From NCBI GenBank assembly GCA_009602725.1, contig WELB01000319.1, positions 84,417 to 110,888 on the forward strand: a DNA stretch of 26,472 nt, given 5' to 3'. How positions within the stretch are numbered: position 1 is the first letter of the stretch; each line of letters opens with the position of its first letter. The translations under genes and the position numbers were made by a program. A model generated the notes under the pieces. The model did no database searches and was not told where the DNA came from. It worked only from the letters and a program-made list of their open reading frames with translations. Source of the DNA: Spirogloea muscicola (taxonomy: Eukaryota > Streptophyta > Zygnematophyceae > Spirogloeales > Spirogloeaceae). Below are positions 1 to 10,189 of the stretch, in pieces.

Positions 1-212
1 GCGGCCGCCCCGCGCCCGGAGCGCGCCCCGGCGAGGCGAGCCGCGCAATCAGCGGCTCCCCATCCCGTGGTCGAACCCCGGCCGCCAGAAAACCCCTCCG
101 GGCGCGCATCAAGCGAGGCGGCCGCCCCGCGCCCGGAGCGCGCCCCGGCGAGGCGCGGCGCGCGGTCAGCGGCCCGGCCGCGCGCATCCCGTGGTCAAAC
201 CACGCCGCATCT
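1..212. repeat. CpG-rich tandem duplication, period about 117 bp
   Basis: Two head-to-tail copies of a very GC-rich unit. The block starting at base 1 recurs at 118 with the same opening (NotI site GCGGCCGC, then CCCGCGCCCGGAGCGCGCC). Both copies contain the later phrases GGCGAGGCG, CAGCGGC and ATCCCGTGGTC. The second copy is shortened internally and the repeat fades out near 212, where composition drops abruptly. No convincing reading frame runs through it. It could be the edge of a longer satellite or CpG-island array that continues left of the window. Confidence 0.7.
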
Positions 213-883
213 CCTTTAGTAGTTAGTGAAAAAGGTAAACTTATTCAAAAGGTAAATGCATCCGAAGGGGCTGAGGGCTGTGAAAAGAACGAGGCCTCCG
301 AAGCGCCGGTTCCTAGACCAAACCTAGAGCCGTACTTTCCCTGGGGTGCTCTCCATACTGCACTGCTTCACTCAGGTGTTTTTGGCCAGGATATTGTCTT
401 TAGGAAAGCACTACGACTTGGCACAATGCTGTATTTCCAATTTATAGTGAGGTGCTTAGTACATCCTTTTTTTTGTGAGTGTATTCCCTACACCCTTTGT
501 CAGCTCTTTCAACGCAGTTCACCACCATTTGTTCTTGCCACTGGGCTTATGAGACAGGGATTCCTATCATACTCGTGCCGAATCTGGGAGAACATGCGTT
601 TGTGCCTATCTCTTGATATCGGTTCTCCTGCTTCACCGGGATGGCCAACCACAGCCACAACTCCTCAATGAGGCTAATCTGTTTTGGGCTGGCCAATCAC
701 AGGCATCGGTTTCCTCGCGTCTGGTTGTTGCAGTGAAAGGTATGCGTGTCTTTTAGGCTAGTTGTGATTACCTTGTGGATCATAGCTGGGGCTCGCCAGT
801 ACAGCCACCGCTCTGAAGGAGGCGCTCCGCTTGGCTTAAGGAGGGCTTTGCTTCCAGGTTCTCCCAGCTCGTCTGTACCCCAC
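213..883. other. No supported gene
   Basis: Neutral-composition sequence after the CpG-rich repeat. The longest plus-strand frame (426-671) has no recognisable motif and no coding-like composition. The right part may contain 3' exons or untranslated sequence of the minus-strand gene that starts at 1477, but I could not place a boundary. Confidence 0.4.
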
Positions 884-1477
884 CTTTTGTGTACCAGTGA
901 TGTCTCTCTTTGAGCTGGTCAACGAGGAGCAGTTGCTCCACTGCAGCAGCCATACTTTGCCATGGCTGCCAATCACTGCATCTCTCAGTCAGTTTACTGA
1001 GTGCCAAAGCTTCTACAGGAAATAGGTGGAAGGGCATCTTTGCACGAGATGAGGTGCTAGCTCCACTACCAGTCTCGTCAGGCAAGAGGCACTCAGCCTG
1101 CACAAGTGCGCGCTTGTATAGGAAGGCCCACTTTATGGAGAGCTGGCATGCTTGCTTAGCAGCATGCACTTGGGCTCACAGCCCCTCATACCACATGACT
1201 CTAGTAGGCAGCACCTCATATAGAAAATCTTGTTAGTACAGCTGAGCTCAGAAGCTGCAGAGCTTGTTGAGCTCTCAATTCGACCATACATTCCACTGAC
1301 GCCATAGTACCCCAGTCTTGGAATGCAGATGACGACGCAGAGGCTTGGGTGACTAGGTTGCGAAGGATTCCAATGCGATGCTCCTTGTACTCGGCGTCCA
1401 GGCTTCCAAATCGCTCACACACTGTCAAGACGACCTCTTCTACAAATTTTAAGTTTGGCAAGACATGCAGAACCATA
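884..1477 (-). CDS. Unidentified spliced protein, two internal exons
   Basis: Two minus-strand exons fit together. The first runs 1477 to 1240, opened by acceptor GCTCACAG and closed by donor GTACTA after ...LQLLSSA. The second runs 1154 to about 884, opened by acceptor GCTGCTAAG and beginning QACQLSIKWAFLYKRA. Phase is preserved across the 85-bp intron. The product is helical, with no low complexity except a short Ser/Thr/Gly patch (TGSGASTSS). Readable stretches include VEEVVLTVCERFGSLDAEYK and AAAVEQLLLVDQLKERHHWY. It looks like an alpha-helical-repeat protein, but I do not recognise the family. It lies downstream of the DTW gene on the same strand. Joining the two genes does not keep phase with the donor at 1817, so I treat it as separate, or as an alternative 3' end of that gene. 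Both ends are open. Confidence 0.4.
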
Positions 1478-1785
1478 CTGTGAGCAAGGAATTCAAAGCA
1501 ATAGCATTACATAAATCACAGCAAGTACTCAGTCTTCAGTTCATGCTAAAGGTCCTCACATTAGCATCTCAATAATTGTACAATTCTCTGAAGGGTGAAT
1601 AGCACCCTCGCATGAATGAAAGAATGAAAGAATGTCCTAGCTACGAACAATGACACCAAGCACAATGGTGCAAATAGATATGTAAGACAATGCCACTTCT
1701 AGCTGGGCAGCAACATATCTATATTGTATATCAGTCAAGTCATAGATAGCCAGGACAACTATGTTGAGAGCTTGAACTCCCAAAG

Positions 1786-3880
1786 CTAGGAGTCAGAACC
1801 TCTTCTTAAGCCCTCACCCTCGAGATTGGAACCCTTTGGTTCAGAGCAATCTGGCAAGCGTTGAGAAGAGGTTCCCAGCGACTCAGCCCTGTTCCCTTGC
1901 TGGCGCAAGAACACAATGTGGCCTTTCTTGGGCTCATGGTTGCTTTGCTGCATGCACTTGACCTGGTCAGCGACCATGGCCTTGAAGGCGTCAAGGAGCG
2001 AGATGAGGCCCTCTGTCTGCGGCTCCAGCAGCTGCAGCGCGTACACAATCGACTCTAATGTCGACATGCAATTTGCCTGCAGGTGGACCTCAACAACTCA
2101 CTCACATGAGGCTGTATTACCACTTTGACCAAACAATCACTATAGCAATCACAAGTATTACTCTGTAACCGTAGTGCCTTCTCCAGCTTCCGTTCAGATT
2201 TGCTTAGTGTGCCACGGGCATCAAGTGCTATCTTGCCAGATCGTCATGCTGACCTTTGGCTGGCGGCGTATGTGGCTGTAGTCGCTGGGCGCGTGCAATG
2301 GCGGCAGCTTGAAGTGGGGAAGGTCATGCAGCCAGGTGTTCTCGTGGTACAGCCGTTTCGCTTTGGACCACGTGCCATCTAAGACGACAAGGTGTGAGGG
2401 CGGCGCTCCTGGGCCTTGACCATTCTGAACAAAGTCGCTCGTTGTTGGTGAAACAGCGTCCATGGCCAGGCTGTTGAAATCACAACTAGGAAGAGTCGAG
2501 CTGACGCATGGCAGCGTCAAGTCGTGGGCCTGCTCGCTAGGAAAGAGGAGGCCGGTGCCAGCGGGGAGCTCCATCCAATTTGGGGAGGGGGTGTTGGACG
2601 GAGCAGAGCCGCCACTGGGGGCCTCCACGGCGCCGCCCAAATCGTCAACCTGTAACAGGTTTGTCGTGGGAGGGGCTTCAGAGAGCATGAAGCCAGTAAG
2701 CTTAGCTTAAGTAGTATAGTATCAGGTGTAAAAAAGCAAAGAGAGGGCGGGGTTCACCAGCACGGCGGGGTCCTGTGCATGTCGGCGGCCCTTGTTGCCG
2801 ACGCGCCCAGCACTGCTGCGCTTGGAGCCGGGCACCTTGGGCCGCACGCGGAAGGAGGCCCCAGAGGGTCGCTCGGGAATGACGAGCAGGCGCACATTCT
2901 CGAGGCCCAGCAGTGCAATGCGCGCTGACCCTAGTGGGTGCCTGCACTCCTTGGTGTGCTGCGCAAAGGAGGACAAGAGTGTACATAATGCAGGTATTAG
3001 CGGCGCACTGAGTTGACGGCTTAGGGCTCATCAGCAGCAGTGTGGCTCTGGTAATTAATATGACACCATAAGTACAGGGCTCAACTTGGAAACTGGGCCT
3101 ATCTCGGTCATAGGCGGTTCTACATCCCACTTAGACTTCGAGAGATAGAGAACTGGCGTGTCAACATTCCGTCTTCTCGTGAGCAGGTCCTGATGGCCAT
3201 GCCGACGACAAGGACGCCTTGGGTGCTGACCCGCGCTCGTAAGACGTGAAGGAGCGAGACAGTCCAAGAGCTTCAGCTCCTGCATCAAGAGCCCGGACAT
3301 AACTGCGTGGGGAGGATTGTCTGAGCATGCGTGCGAAGGTGAGAGCCAAGAGACGCAGGTGTCCTTGCTAGCTCAGACCGGGCTCACATCTTAATCTAGG
3401 AGATAAATGAGTCCTGTGAGGGTTCAGAGCTTGAGGACCCGAGGTGCAGGAGTTCAATGTTCCTATGAGTGTCCAGAGCTTGAGGACTGAGGGTCACAAT
3501 ATCAGCTTTGGGCCACTGATAGCAGCTGGATTCCTGTGCCAGACCAAAGCTAGACTCTGGAGATTGAAGAAACAAATTTATCTAACTCCTCACTGACTCC
3601 AGGCTCCGTGGAGTAATATCCCATACCCCAGACTCTAAACCCCTGGATCCCTAACCCCAAACCCCCAACCCCAACCCCTAAACCCTGAATCCGGCGTGGG
3701 GCAGAGGGGTAGGGTGGGGTCTAAGGGTAGTGCTAAGATGCGGTCTGCTGTTCAATACCTGCAGGATGGTGATCCCTGTGCGGTTCTGGATGCGGCGGGC
3801 GACGCGGCTGCAGATGCACACGGAGGCGGGCTTCCAGCACGCGGCGCAGAAGGGCCGGCCCGTGACCCCGCCGCCTCCGC

Positions 3881-3924
<44 letters not shown>

Positions 3925-3977
3925 AGCCGCCCCCGTCTGCGCAGCTCAACCTCAAAACGCCCGCCGCCAGGCTTTGC
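1786..3977 (-). CDS. DTWD2: DTW-domain tRNA-uridine aminocarboxypropyltransferase
   Basis: Enzyme family that transfers the 3-amino-3-carboxypropyl group of S-adenosylmethionine to uridine in tRNA (acp3U). Exons on the minus strand: first exon ending at 3759, then 2958-2758, 2649-2254 and 2076-1786. All introns are GT-AG and phase 0 throughout. Exon 1 carries the Cys-rich head (FCAACWKPASVCICSRV) and ILQ, which splices to HTKECRHPLGSARIALL, giving the family's LQH..E..HPL..A pattern. Exon 3 has LLFPSEQA and the signature DGTWSKAKRLYHEN, ending YSHIRRQPK. Exon 4 continues ANCMSTLESIVYALQLLE and ends in a Lys/Ser-rich tail at a TAG. The stretch between the HPL motif and DGTW is much longer than usual and rich in Gly, Pro and Ser. 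The start is unresolved: the exon-1 frame is open only from 3977, encodes a poly-Gly run and has no ATG; an in-frame TGA lies just upstream. It abuts the NDPK start head to head. Confidence 0.85.
3650..3725. repeat. Degenerate interstitial telomere-like repeat
   Basis: C-rich strand reading CCCTAACCCCAAACCCCCAA and continuing to CCCCTAAACCCTGAAT, followed by G-rich GGGGTAGGGTGGGG. This resembles decayed plant/green-algal telomere units (CCCTAAA). It sits inside the first intron of the DTW gene, about 270 bp upstream of the NDPK start codon. A telo-box-like promoter element (AAACCCT) is an alternative reading, because such motifs occur upstream of many plant translation genes. Confidence 0.55.
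3885..3922. repeat. (GCC)n trinucleotide run
   Basis: A long uninterrupted GCC/CCG tract. On the minus strand it encodes the poly-Gly segment (followed by Asp-Asp-Asp and more Gly) at the head of DTW exon 1. On the plus strand it is 5' leader of NDPK. Runs of this type are prone to length errors in sequencing, so the frame upstream of it in the DTW gene should be treated as unreliable. Confidence 0.8.
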
Positions 3978-3990
3978 TCAGTCCTCCGCC

Positions 3991-4333
3991 ATGGCCGAAC
4001 AGACGTACATCATGGTCAAGCCCGACGGCGTCCACCGCAACCTGGTCTGTCCCCTTTTTACTCCTCATTTCGTCGGTGGCTCCGCCGTTTATTTGGCCAG
4101 CCCATCGTTCAGCACCTAATGACGGGTAGCCCTTACGTTCGCCGCATGACCCAGCTTCCAGAGAGCAACATACTCTAGCCCTCAATACGGTCTGCTGGGG
4201 TGCTTGCCACCACTTGAGACATTGTGAGGGCTTAAGGAGCAGCGCCCCTGCAGCTCCCTGGCTTAAGACAAACCTGTTATGCAGGTAGGAGAGATCATTC
4301 AGCGCTTCGAGCGCAAAGGTTTCACCCTTCGAG
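3991..4333 (+). CDS. NDK: Nucleoside diphosphate kinase, 5' exons only (truncated)
   Basis: Transfers the terminal phosphate of ATP to nucleoside diphosphates through a phosphohistidine. Exon 1 (3991-4044) begins in a strong start context (CCGCCATGG) and encodes MAEQTYIMVKPDGVHRNL. It joins exon 2 (4285-4333, acceptor TTATGCAG) encoding VGEIIQRFERKGFTLRG. This is the exact family N-terminus, including the YIMVKPDGV strand. The family is about 150 residues; only about 34 are present. The catalytic His segment, the Kpn loop and the C-terminal half are not found downstream. A normal donor (G|GTGAGC) follows exon 2, so a third exon is expected. Instead an N occurs at 4375 and a DUF819 first exon starts at 4389. 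I infer missing sequence from an assembly join, or a truncated gene copy. The upstream frame is open and Pro-rich, but the short cytosolic start is the better choice. Confidence 0.85.
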
Positions 4334-4374
4334 GTGAGCTTTGCCTAGCCCATTTAGCACATGTATCAAGGGGC

Positions 4375-4375
4375 N
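4375..4375. other. Ambiguous base, possible assembly join
   Basis: The only N in the window. It falls between the last recognisable NDPK exon and the first DUF819 exon, within a sharp change from neutral to very GC-rich sequence. The position suggests a collapsed gap or a scaffold join that removed the NDPK 3' exons and perhaps the DUF819 5' end. Confidence 0.6.
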
Positions 4376-4388
4376 GCCGTCGGCGACG

Positions 4389-7300
4389 ATGCTGGGGCCG
4401 GAGCAGGACGTCGCGCTGCTGGCCGTGCTGGCCGGCTGTGCGGCCCTCGGCACGGTGCTCGAGGGCCGGTACCGAGCCGCCGCCGCTGCGTCGGCGCCGA
4501 TGCTCGCCATCGCTGCCGCCATGGCGCTCTCCTCCGCCGGCGTCGTCCCCGCCGCCGCCGCCGCCTACGACCAGGCCCGCCCCTGCCTCAGCATTAGCGG
4601 CCGTGCGGATGCCAGCCTTTCTCATCACATTAGAGATGGCCTTGCAGAGTTAAGAGAGGCTTCACGGTTTATGGTCAAGGAGGTTAAGATTAGGGTTTAG
4701 GTTTCAGGGTTGGGATGTAAAGATTGTCGAAACATTTCCAGTATACGTATCTCTTGATGGAAGTGGTGTACATGGTTGCCATTGACGCTTGAGTGCCCAA
4801 GGGTTCAAACCTCGCATTCCACATCCACTGCTTCCAGTCTGACGGTACAAAGGAGGCAGCTGATACGCCTCGTCTTCCACCTGACTGTGCCGGCGGGTAG
4901 TGGCGTCTCGTGTCCTACAGTTTGGGTTTCAGACTGCCAGAAGCTTGTAGACGTCGTGATTGCACGATGTTATGCTATTCGCTGCAGTATCTTGAGGAAG
5001 GCATTCCTAGACTGATATGCCTAAGCAACCCTACATCTCAATGCCTATTGCTGTTGAGAAGTATGTCGTGTTTTGTAAGCGAGGATAACAGTGGGACTCA
5101 CATGCGCAGGCGCTCACTGGGCCTGCCGTCTCCCGCTCGGTCAGCAGCATTTGCAGCGGCCGATCTTTAGCTAGCTAACGCAAGTGGGCACCCTGTGCTG
5201 CGTCTGCGGACAGGTCTGGCGCCTCGTCATGCCGCTCGCCATCGTGCTCATGCTGCTCGAGGTGGACATCACGCAGGCCTTCACAGGCGCAGGTTGGCCC
5301 TAGTCTCTCTTGAGCTAGCAATGTCCTTCATGTATATAAGTGTATTGCATGGGGCAGAGTCAAGGTCCAAGGTCTGGATAAAAGGTCCAGACTGTAGGCT
5401 TCTGGAACAAGCTCTAAGTAAGGTCCCAGTTACTTGAGTCCCTCCTCCGAATCTCCTGCAAGCTCTAGGCATTAGGGTAATTGTCAGGGTGCAGTTGTAT
5501 AGATCTCCTCCTGTCGTGCCTTGCATATAGAGTTCCACCGTCTGCTACAGCACTTAGGCTGAGATAGTCATTTCCAACAAAAGTACATCCCTGTGCTCAT
5601 GTGTCGGGCGCAAGCTTGATGGTCGGGAGCTTGAATATACAAAGTTTGTTGAGTTGTATTCATAACAATGAGTGTCTCATTTAGGACATCGGCGTCTGCT
5701 GAATCTACTCTTTGCTGCTGTCATTGGCAATGCAAGTGCGACTATAAGGCAGACGCAATATCATCTGGTTGTCTTGATGTGTATCGTCCTCTGCTTTGCC
5801 CAATGGCAGGCTCCGTCTTCACTGCTTTTTGGACTGGAGCGATGGGCACTGTCCTGGGGACGCTTGTGGCTTTTGCGGCCTTCGGGCGTTTCCTGGGGCC
5901 GGATGGCTGGAAGGTCTGTCTGTCTGCCCATGTAATCCAAAAGCCAGAAATGGGCAGCTCACAAGCAGACATTGATAGCAGCAGAAGCCGCTAACATGCT
6001 GAGTCAGGGGATCATTCATCCTGCAGAAGCTGCTAAATACAGTCAGCAGGCTCATCAGGGCCTCATGGGTGCTGAGCTAAAGCTGAAATCTCAGATTCCT
6101 GCTATGTTCAACCTTAGCCATCCTTGCCCCTGACCTTTACCTTAGAATTCTTGGACTGTGCATATAAGGCTCAGTCTGACAGTAGCAGTAGTTGCGGGAG
6201 CAGCATTCAGCAGGCGGAGTTAGCAGGCGCAACAGGCTCTTCCTGTTACCTGTAGACAAACAATTGCCTCTTGCAAGAGCTCGGTTGCAATGCTGTGCAG
6301 CTGATGTCCACAATCTTGACCAGCATCGACCCTACCTGACCAAGTTCTCGTCCATCAGCAGGTTGGCGCCTGCCTCTGTTCGACATACATCGGCGGCAGC
6401 CTTAACTACGCAGCAACGGCTCAGGTCAGGAACTCTTTGTGGTCAACGACCGGCACACAAAGTTCTCGTGTGCAGAAGCAACACAGTTGCACAACCTCTA
6501 GCGTTCCGGCGTTCTTGACAAATTAGCACGTAGCACATTGGCTAACAGTTCAGGACCCCTGTCCAGGAAGTCAGTCCTTACGTGGGCTAGCACTGCTCCC
6601 CATTCACTCATACATTTCCATGCGCGGCCTTCTACCATGACGCTACCGCCTCTTCCTGCCACCCTGCAGAAATGTCAAAGCAGAGCGCACTTTGGGGAGT
6701 AGCAGCTGATCATCTTGGCACACTCTGTGCCACTCCGTGCTGATCTAGGCAGACGAGTCACTTTGGCCATCAGTCGGCCAGTATCCTTACACAACTTCAG
6801 TATTGCTGTTGCTTGGCAGGCTCTCGGCATGAACTCGGCGAGTCTGCTCGCAGCCGGCATGGCAATAGACAACCTGGCGACTGCTGCCTACTTTGGCGCT
6901 ATCATGATGCTCCAAGCAGAGACTGCCAGCTCAACAAATAGCGGTGAACGAGGTATACATGTCAGGAGGTGTTGACCCAACACAAGCTTATAGCCCAAGC
7001 CCTACATTTTGCTCGCTGTCTCTGGACTCTCAGATCTTGAGATTGTTAGAGTCTATGGTCTACAGTCTAGCATTTAGAGGTACAGTACTCTACCAGTGTT
7101 GGCATTTTTTCTAGTCTTTACCTCTACCTTTCAAGGTTTGTGTGTTGGAGGCATGACCTGCCTGTGATAATCAATTTCACTCTGTTTCGCCCTTGATGGG
7201 TGTGGACGATGAATGCCTATTGTCACAGGCAGGTCAGGGATTGGTCATCCCTGCCTTCGCCTCTTAATCATAAGAGCTTTTGTCAGGGTTTAGCTTTGAG

Positions 7301-9341
7301 GTTCATGAGGGTAGTTTTGGAGGAACTTGCTTGACAAGAAGCCAACTTTCGTGTCAGGTTCTGGCATCAGCCAGGCACAGGCCCCCACTGTTGAGAGCTT
7401 GTCCACGGCGCTTGCAGCATCGGCCGCCACCGTCGTGGTAGGAGACTGGATCGCATCCCTCCTCCCTCCTGCATTCTCAGGTATCTGAGAGCACTTAATT
7501 GTAGTGTCATGCCGAGCACAATGTATAAAGCACACTCCAGCCCTTGACAAGTCTCTTCAACACCATTGCATCGTATTCTAGTTGCACCACATGAGCACTA
7601 GGACAGCCCAGCTTGACTTGCAGCAGCCTCATATTGTTGCAGACGTCAAGCTATCGTGCGGACATCTATGTCCTTCTTCAGCACGATTTATGAGACTTGA
7701 TGGTGCAATGCAGGTGCTGGTCTTGGCGTCATGGCTGTCATAGCTTCACTGATGGCGGCGTTAGTGTCAGCTTTGACGAAGCGAGCCGGTGGCAACTCCG
7801 GCTCTCCAACAATTTCTGCCTTTGCTGGAGCTGGGATCCTAGGAGGAGCTCTCATGCTTCTCATTTTTGCAGTTGTGAGCAACCCTCTTCTCTCATGACG
7901 AAACGCAGTTCTTCTGAGTGTGAGCACTCTGATAATTGAGTGAGACTGCAGCTTTAGCTCGCTGTAGTGTTGCAGTGATGCTGGAGAATCTATGCTGCAG
8001 TACAGAGTTAGTAGAGTACCAGTGATAGAACAATTGCATTTGTGTGATTTATGTTGTCAAAGCAGACCTTGCAACAAAGGTTGCAGTAACGCGGAGTTGT
8101 TGATGAGTGGATATATTTCCTTGGCCAATGCTCATCATGGACAGCTGACCTGGAACACCCAATCTACCCACCAATTCATTGTGCTCAGATTGGGGCAACC
8201 GCGGGCTTGAAGGAGGCGCTAGCAGCTGGATGGCCACTGCTGGCTTACATTGGCACGACACTTATTGTGAGCACCCTTGCCACGAACACCCCTTCCACTC
8301 TCTGCTTTGTTTGCAAGCCATTCAGCTTGATACTCTGCAGCTGTTCAACATAGTCAAGGACCCAGGAGTTGAGTGAGACAATCTGTACTTGGGTCAGTAT
8401 GCACTACTCTTGGCTGTGCATGGCATTGATTGATGTATGCAGTCACCATGTGCTGTCGAGCGCCCAGCACCCCAGTAATCCTTAAGCCAACACAGTCTAA
8501 TTTCACCTACTGGCTAACCATCATGGGCAGGTGCACTTGGCAGTGGTCCTTGCTTTTGGCCGCCTTCTCAAACTTCCCCTGCCTGCTGTGAGCATTAGCC
8601 ACTCACTATCAAGTAAATTGTCAGTGCTGCTATTATAGACCTACACAGCCTACTTGCTGGCTAGTGGCTGATCCGCAACATCACCAGCTCAGCACATTAT
8701 GCAAGCAACAGAGGATGCTGTCCTTGTGAAGACGCGTCATCAGAACCTGGAAAAACAGCTTGACCGTTCAGCACAGCATTCTCTGTACAGGTCCTTATAG
8801 CTTCTAATGCCAACATCGGAGGGCCTGCCACTGCTGCAGCCATGGCAACTGCCAGAGGTTGGTTGAACCTGGTAAATGTCCTTCCCTTCTTTGTCAGATT
8901 GACAGGCCTATGATTCTTTCCTTATGACAAGGCCACTTAAGTTCATCAAGACAATAAGCAGATTGAACTATAGCACGTCATTGTTGGACAGAATTTTAGC
9001 GAGTAACGGTATTTGTGACCATTGGCACATTACTCTCCTTATTTTGTGTTGAGATTGTGGCTAGTTTCTCACAAAATCCTCTTCTATATCTTGCGCCCAA
9101 TTCTGTACAATATTGTGCTAATTGCTGCTCTTGGTGTCCAGCCTTATGCCGTGTGTTGCCAGAGTACAAATTATGAACTTTTTATGCGTGTGTTACTCAT
9201 AGTTTGGCTTGGCTTGCTGATATCTAGGTTCGGCCTGCTGTGTTGACTGGCACCCTTGGATACACCATTGGAACGGCTGTGGCCTGCGTCGTGGGCGTCA
9301 GATGCCTCAAGCCGATGAGCCAGACGTTCAGACCATTCTAA
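4389..9341 (+). CDS. DUF819 family multi-pass membrane protein, 11 exons
   Basis: Exons: 4389-4574, 5214-5292, 5810-5913, 6362-6424, 6820-6943, 7358-7480, 7714-7874, 8189-8266, 8531-8587, 8791-8871, 9228-9341. They total 1170 nt (389 residues), with matching phase at every junction and a TAA stop. The protein reads as a standard DUF819 domain: MLGPEQDVALLAVLAG, VWRLVMPLAIVLMLLEVDIT, AFWTGAMGTVLGTLVAF, TYIGGSLNYAATAQ, NSASLLAAGMAIDNLATAAY, IGATAGLKEALAAGWPLLAY, VHLAVVLAFGRLLKLPLPA and SNANIGGPATAAAMA. The C-terminus is PMSQTFRPF. About ten membrane segments are evident. Function is unknown; plant members are thought to be plastid membrane proteins and bacterial members are inner-membrane proteins. 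No transit peptide is visible, so an upstream exon may be missing at the N (4375). The first intron would begin GCCCGC rather than GT, although phase and homology (AYDQ joined to VWRLVMP) fit well. Confidence 0.9.
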
Positions 9342-10189
9342 AATCCTGCGCGCTGATTGCGGTCCTCCCCGTCAGTCAGTAGAATTGTCCAGCGACGAAC
9401 TCACCTATGCCAAGCTTCATGGTAATAGCAAGGGGGCAGCACATTAGAGCAATCTCTCTTGCAGGTTAGAATTGGAGGAACGCGCCGATGGGAGGAATAG
9501 TTGGAGGTAGTTCAGAGGGTTGAAAGTGGAACTTCAGCATGGTCATGGTGCTGACAGCAGAGCTTGGAAACGAAGGGGACATCGACTTGGACTTACTCGT
9601 GCTGTATCGGCTATGCTTCTTCTGAGCTGCCACTGCTCAGCGCCGGTGGGCCTGATGTTGCCCTGGAGCGCAATTGAGCAGATTGCGGAGTCCAAAGCTC
9701 AAGGCCTGCGGTTGAGCATTGAGGGATCGTTACTTTTGCTGGAAACTAGAGTACCCTGAAATCTATTTTGCTGACCTTCAATCAACCTTGATGGTCGTAC
9801 GCAGCTCGTCCTCCTCCGCACAGCCTAGATCTTACATGACCACCATTTTGCTGGTAGCTGTGGAGATATCCCGTCCAGGATGCCGGGGGAGATGGGAGCC
9901 AAAGCAGAGTGGCTCTCGCATATGGAGGCAGTGGCTGTGAAAGGCCAATCTAGAGATAAGCTCATTCAAGGGTGGCGAGGGCTGTCGTGCCATACAGTGT
10001 CGATTGCTAGGGAATGTCGATAGGGCAGATTTGTGAGGACTTCAGGTGACACGTCAGAGTCCACGTGGTTGGCAACATCCGCGTGGTGAAAGAAAACGGA
10101 AACAAACGAGAAATGAAGCTACATGGTTAAATAGGCATCAGCACGATAGAATAACCTGAATAACTGGAGCTTGTGATGGATGGGTTGCT
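9342..10189. other. 3' flank of the DUF819 gene, no gene seen
   Basis: Between the DUF819 stop and the retroelement inverted repeat. Open frames are short (the longest runs about 80 codons near 9520) and show no motif. The region probably holds the DUF819 3' untranslated sequence and the insertion boundary of the retroelement pair. I saw no clear target-site duplication. Confidence 0.4.

Noticed and set aside
426-671. 81-codon plus-strand open frame
   Set aside because: No motif, no homology I recognise, composition like the surrounding non-coding sequence.
3055-3349. Minus-strand frames as the N-terminus of the DTW gene
   Set aside because: The true Cys-rich N-terminal exon is at 3759 and above, with matching phase; these frames lie in its intron.
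4341-4700. Unspliced reading of DUF819 exon 1 to the stop near 4700
   Set aside because: The sequence after AYDQ loses family resemblance and hydrophobicity, while the exon at 5214 continues the family exactly in phase.
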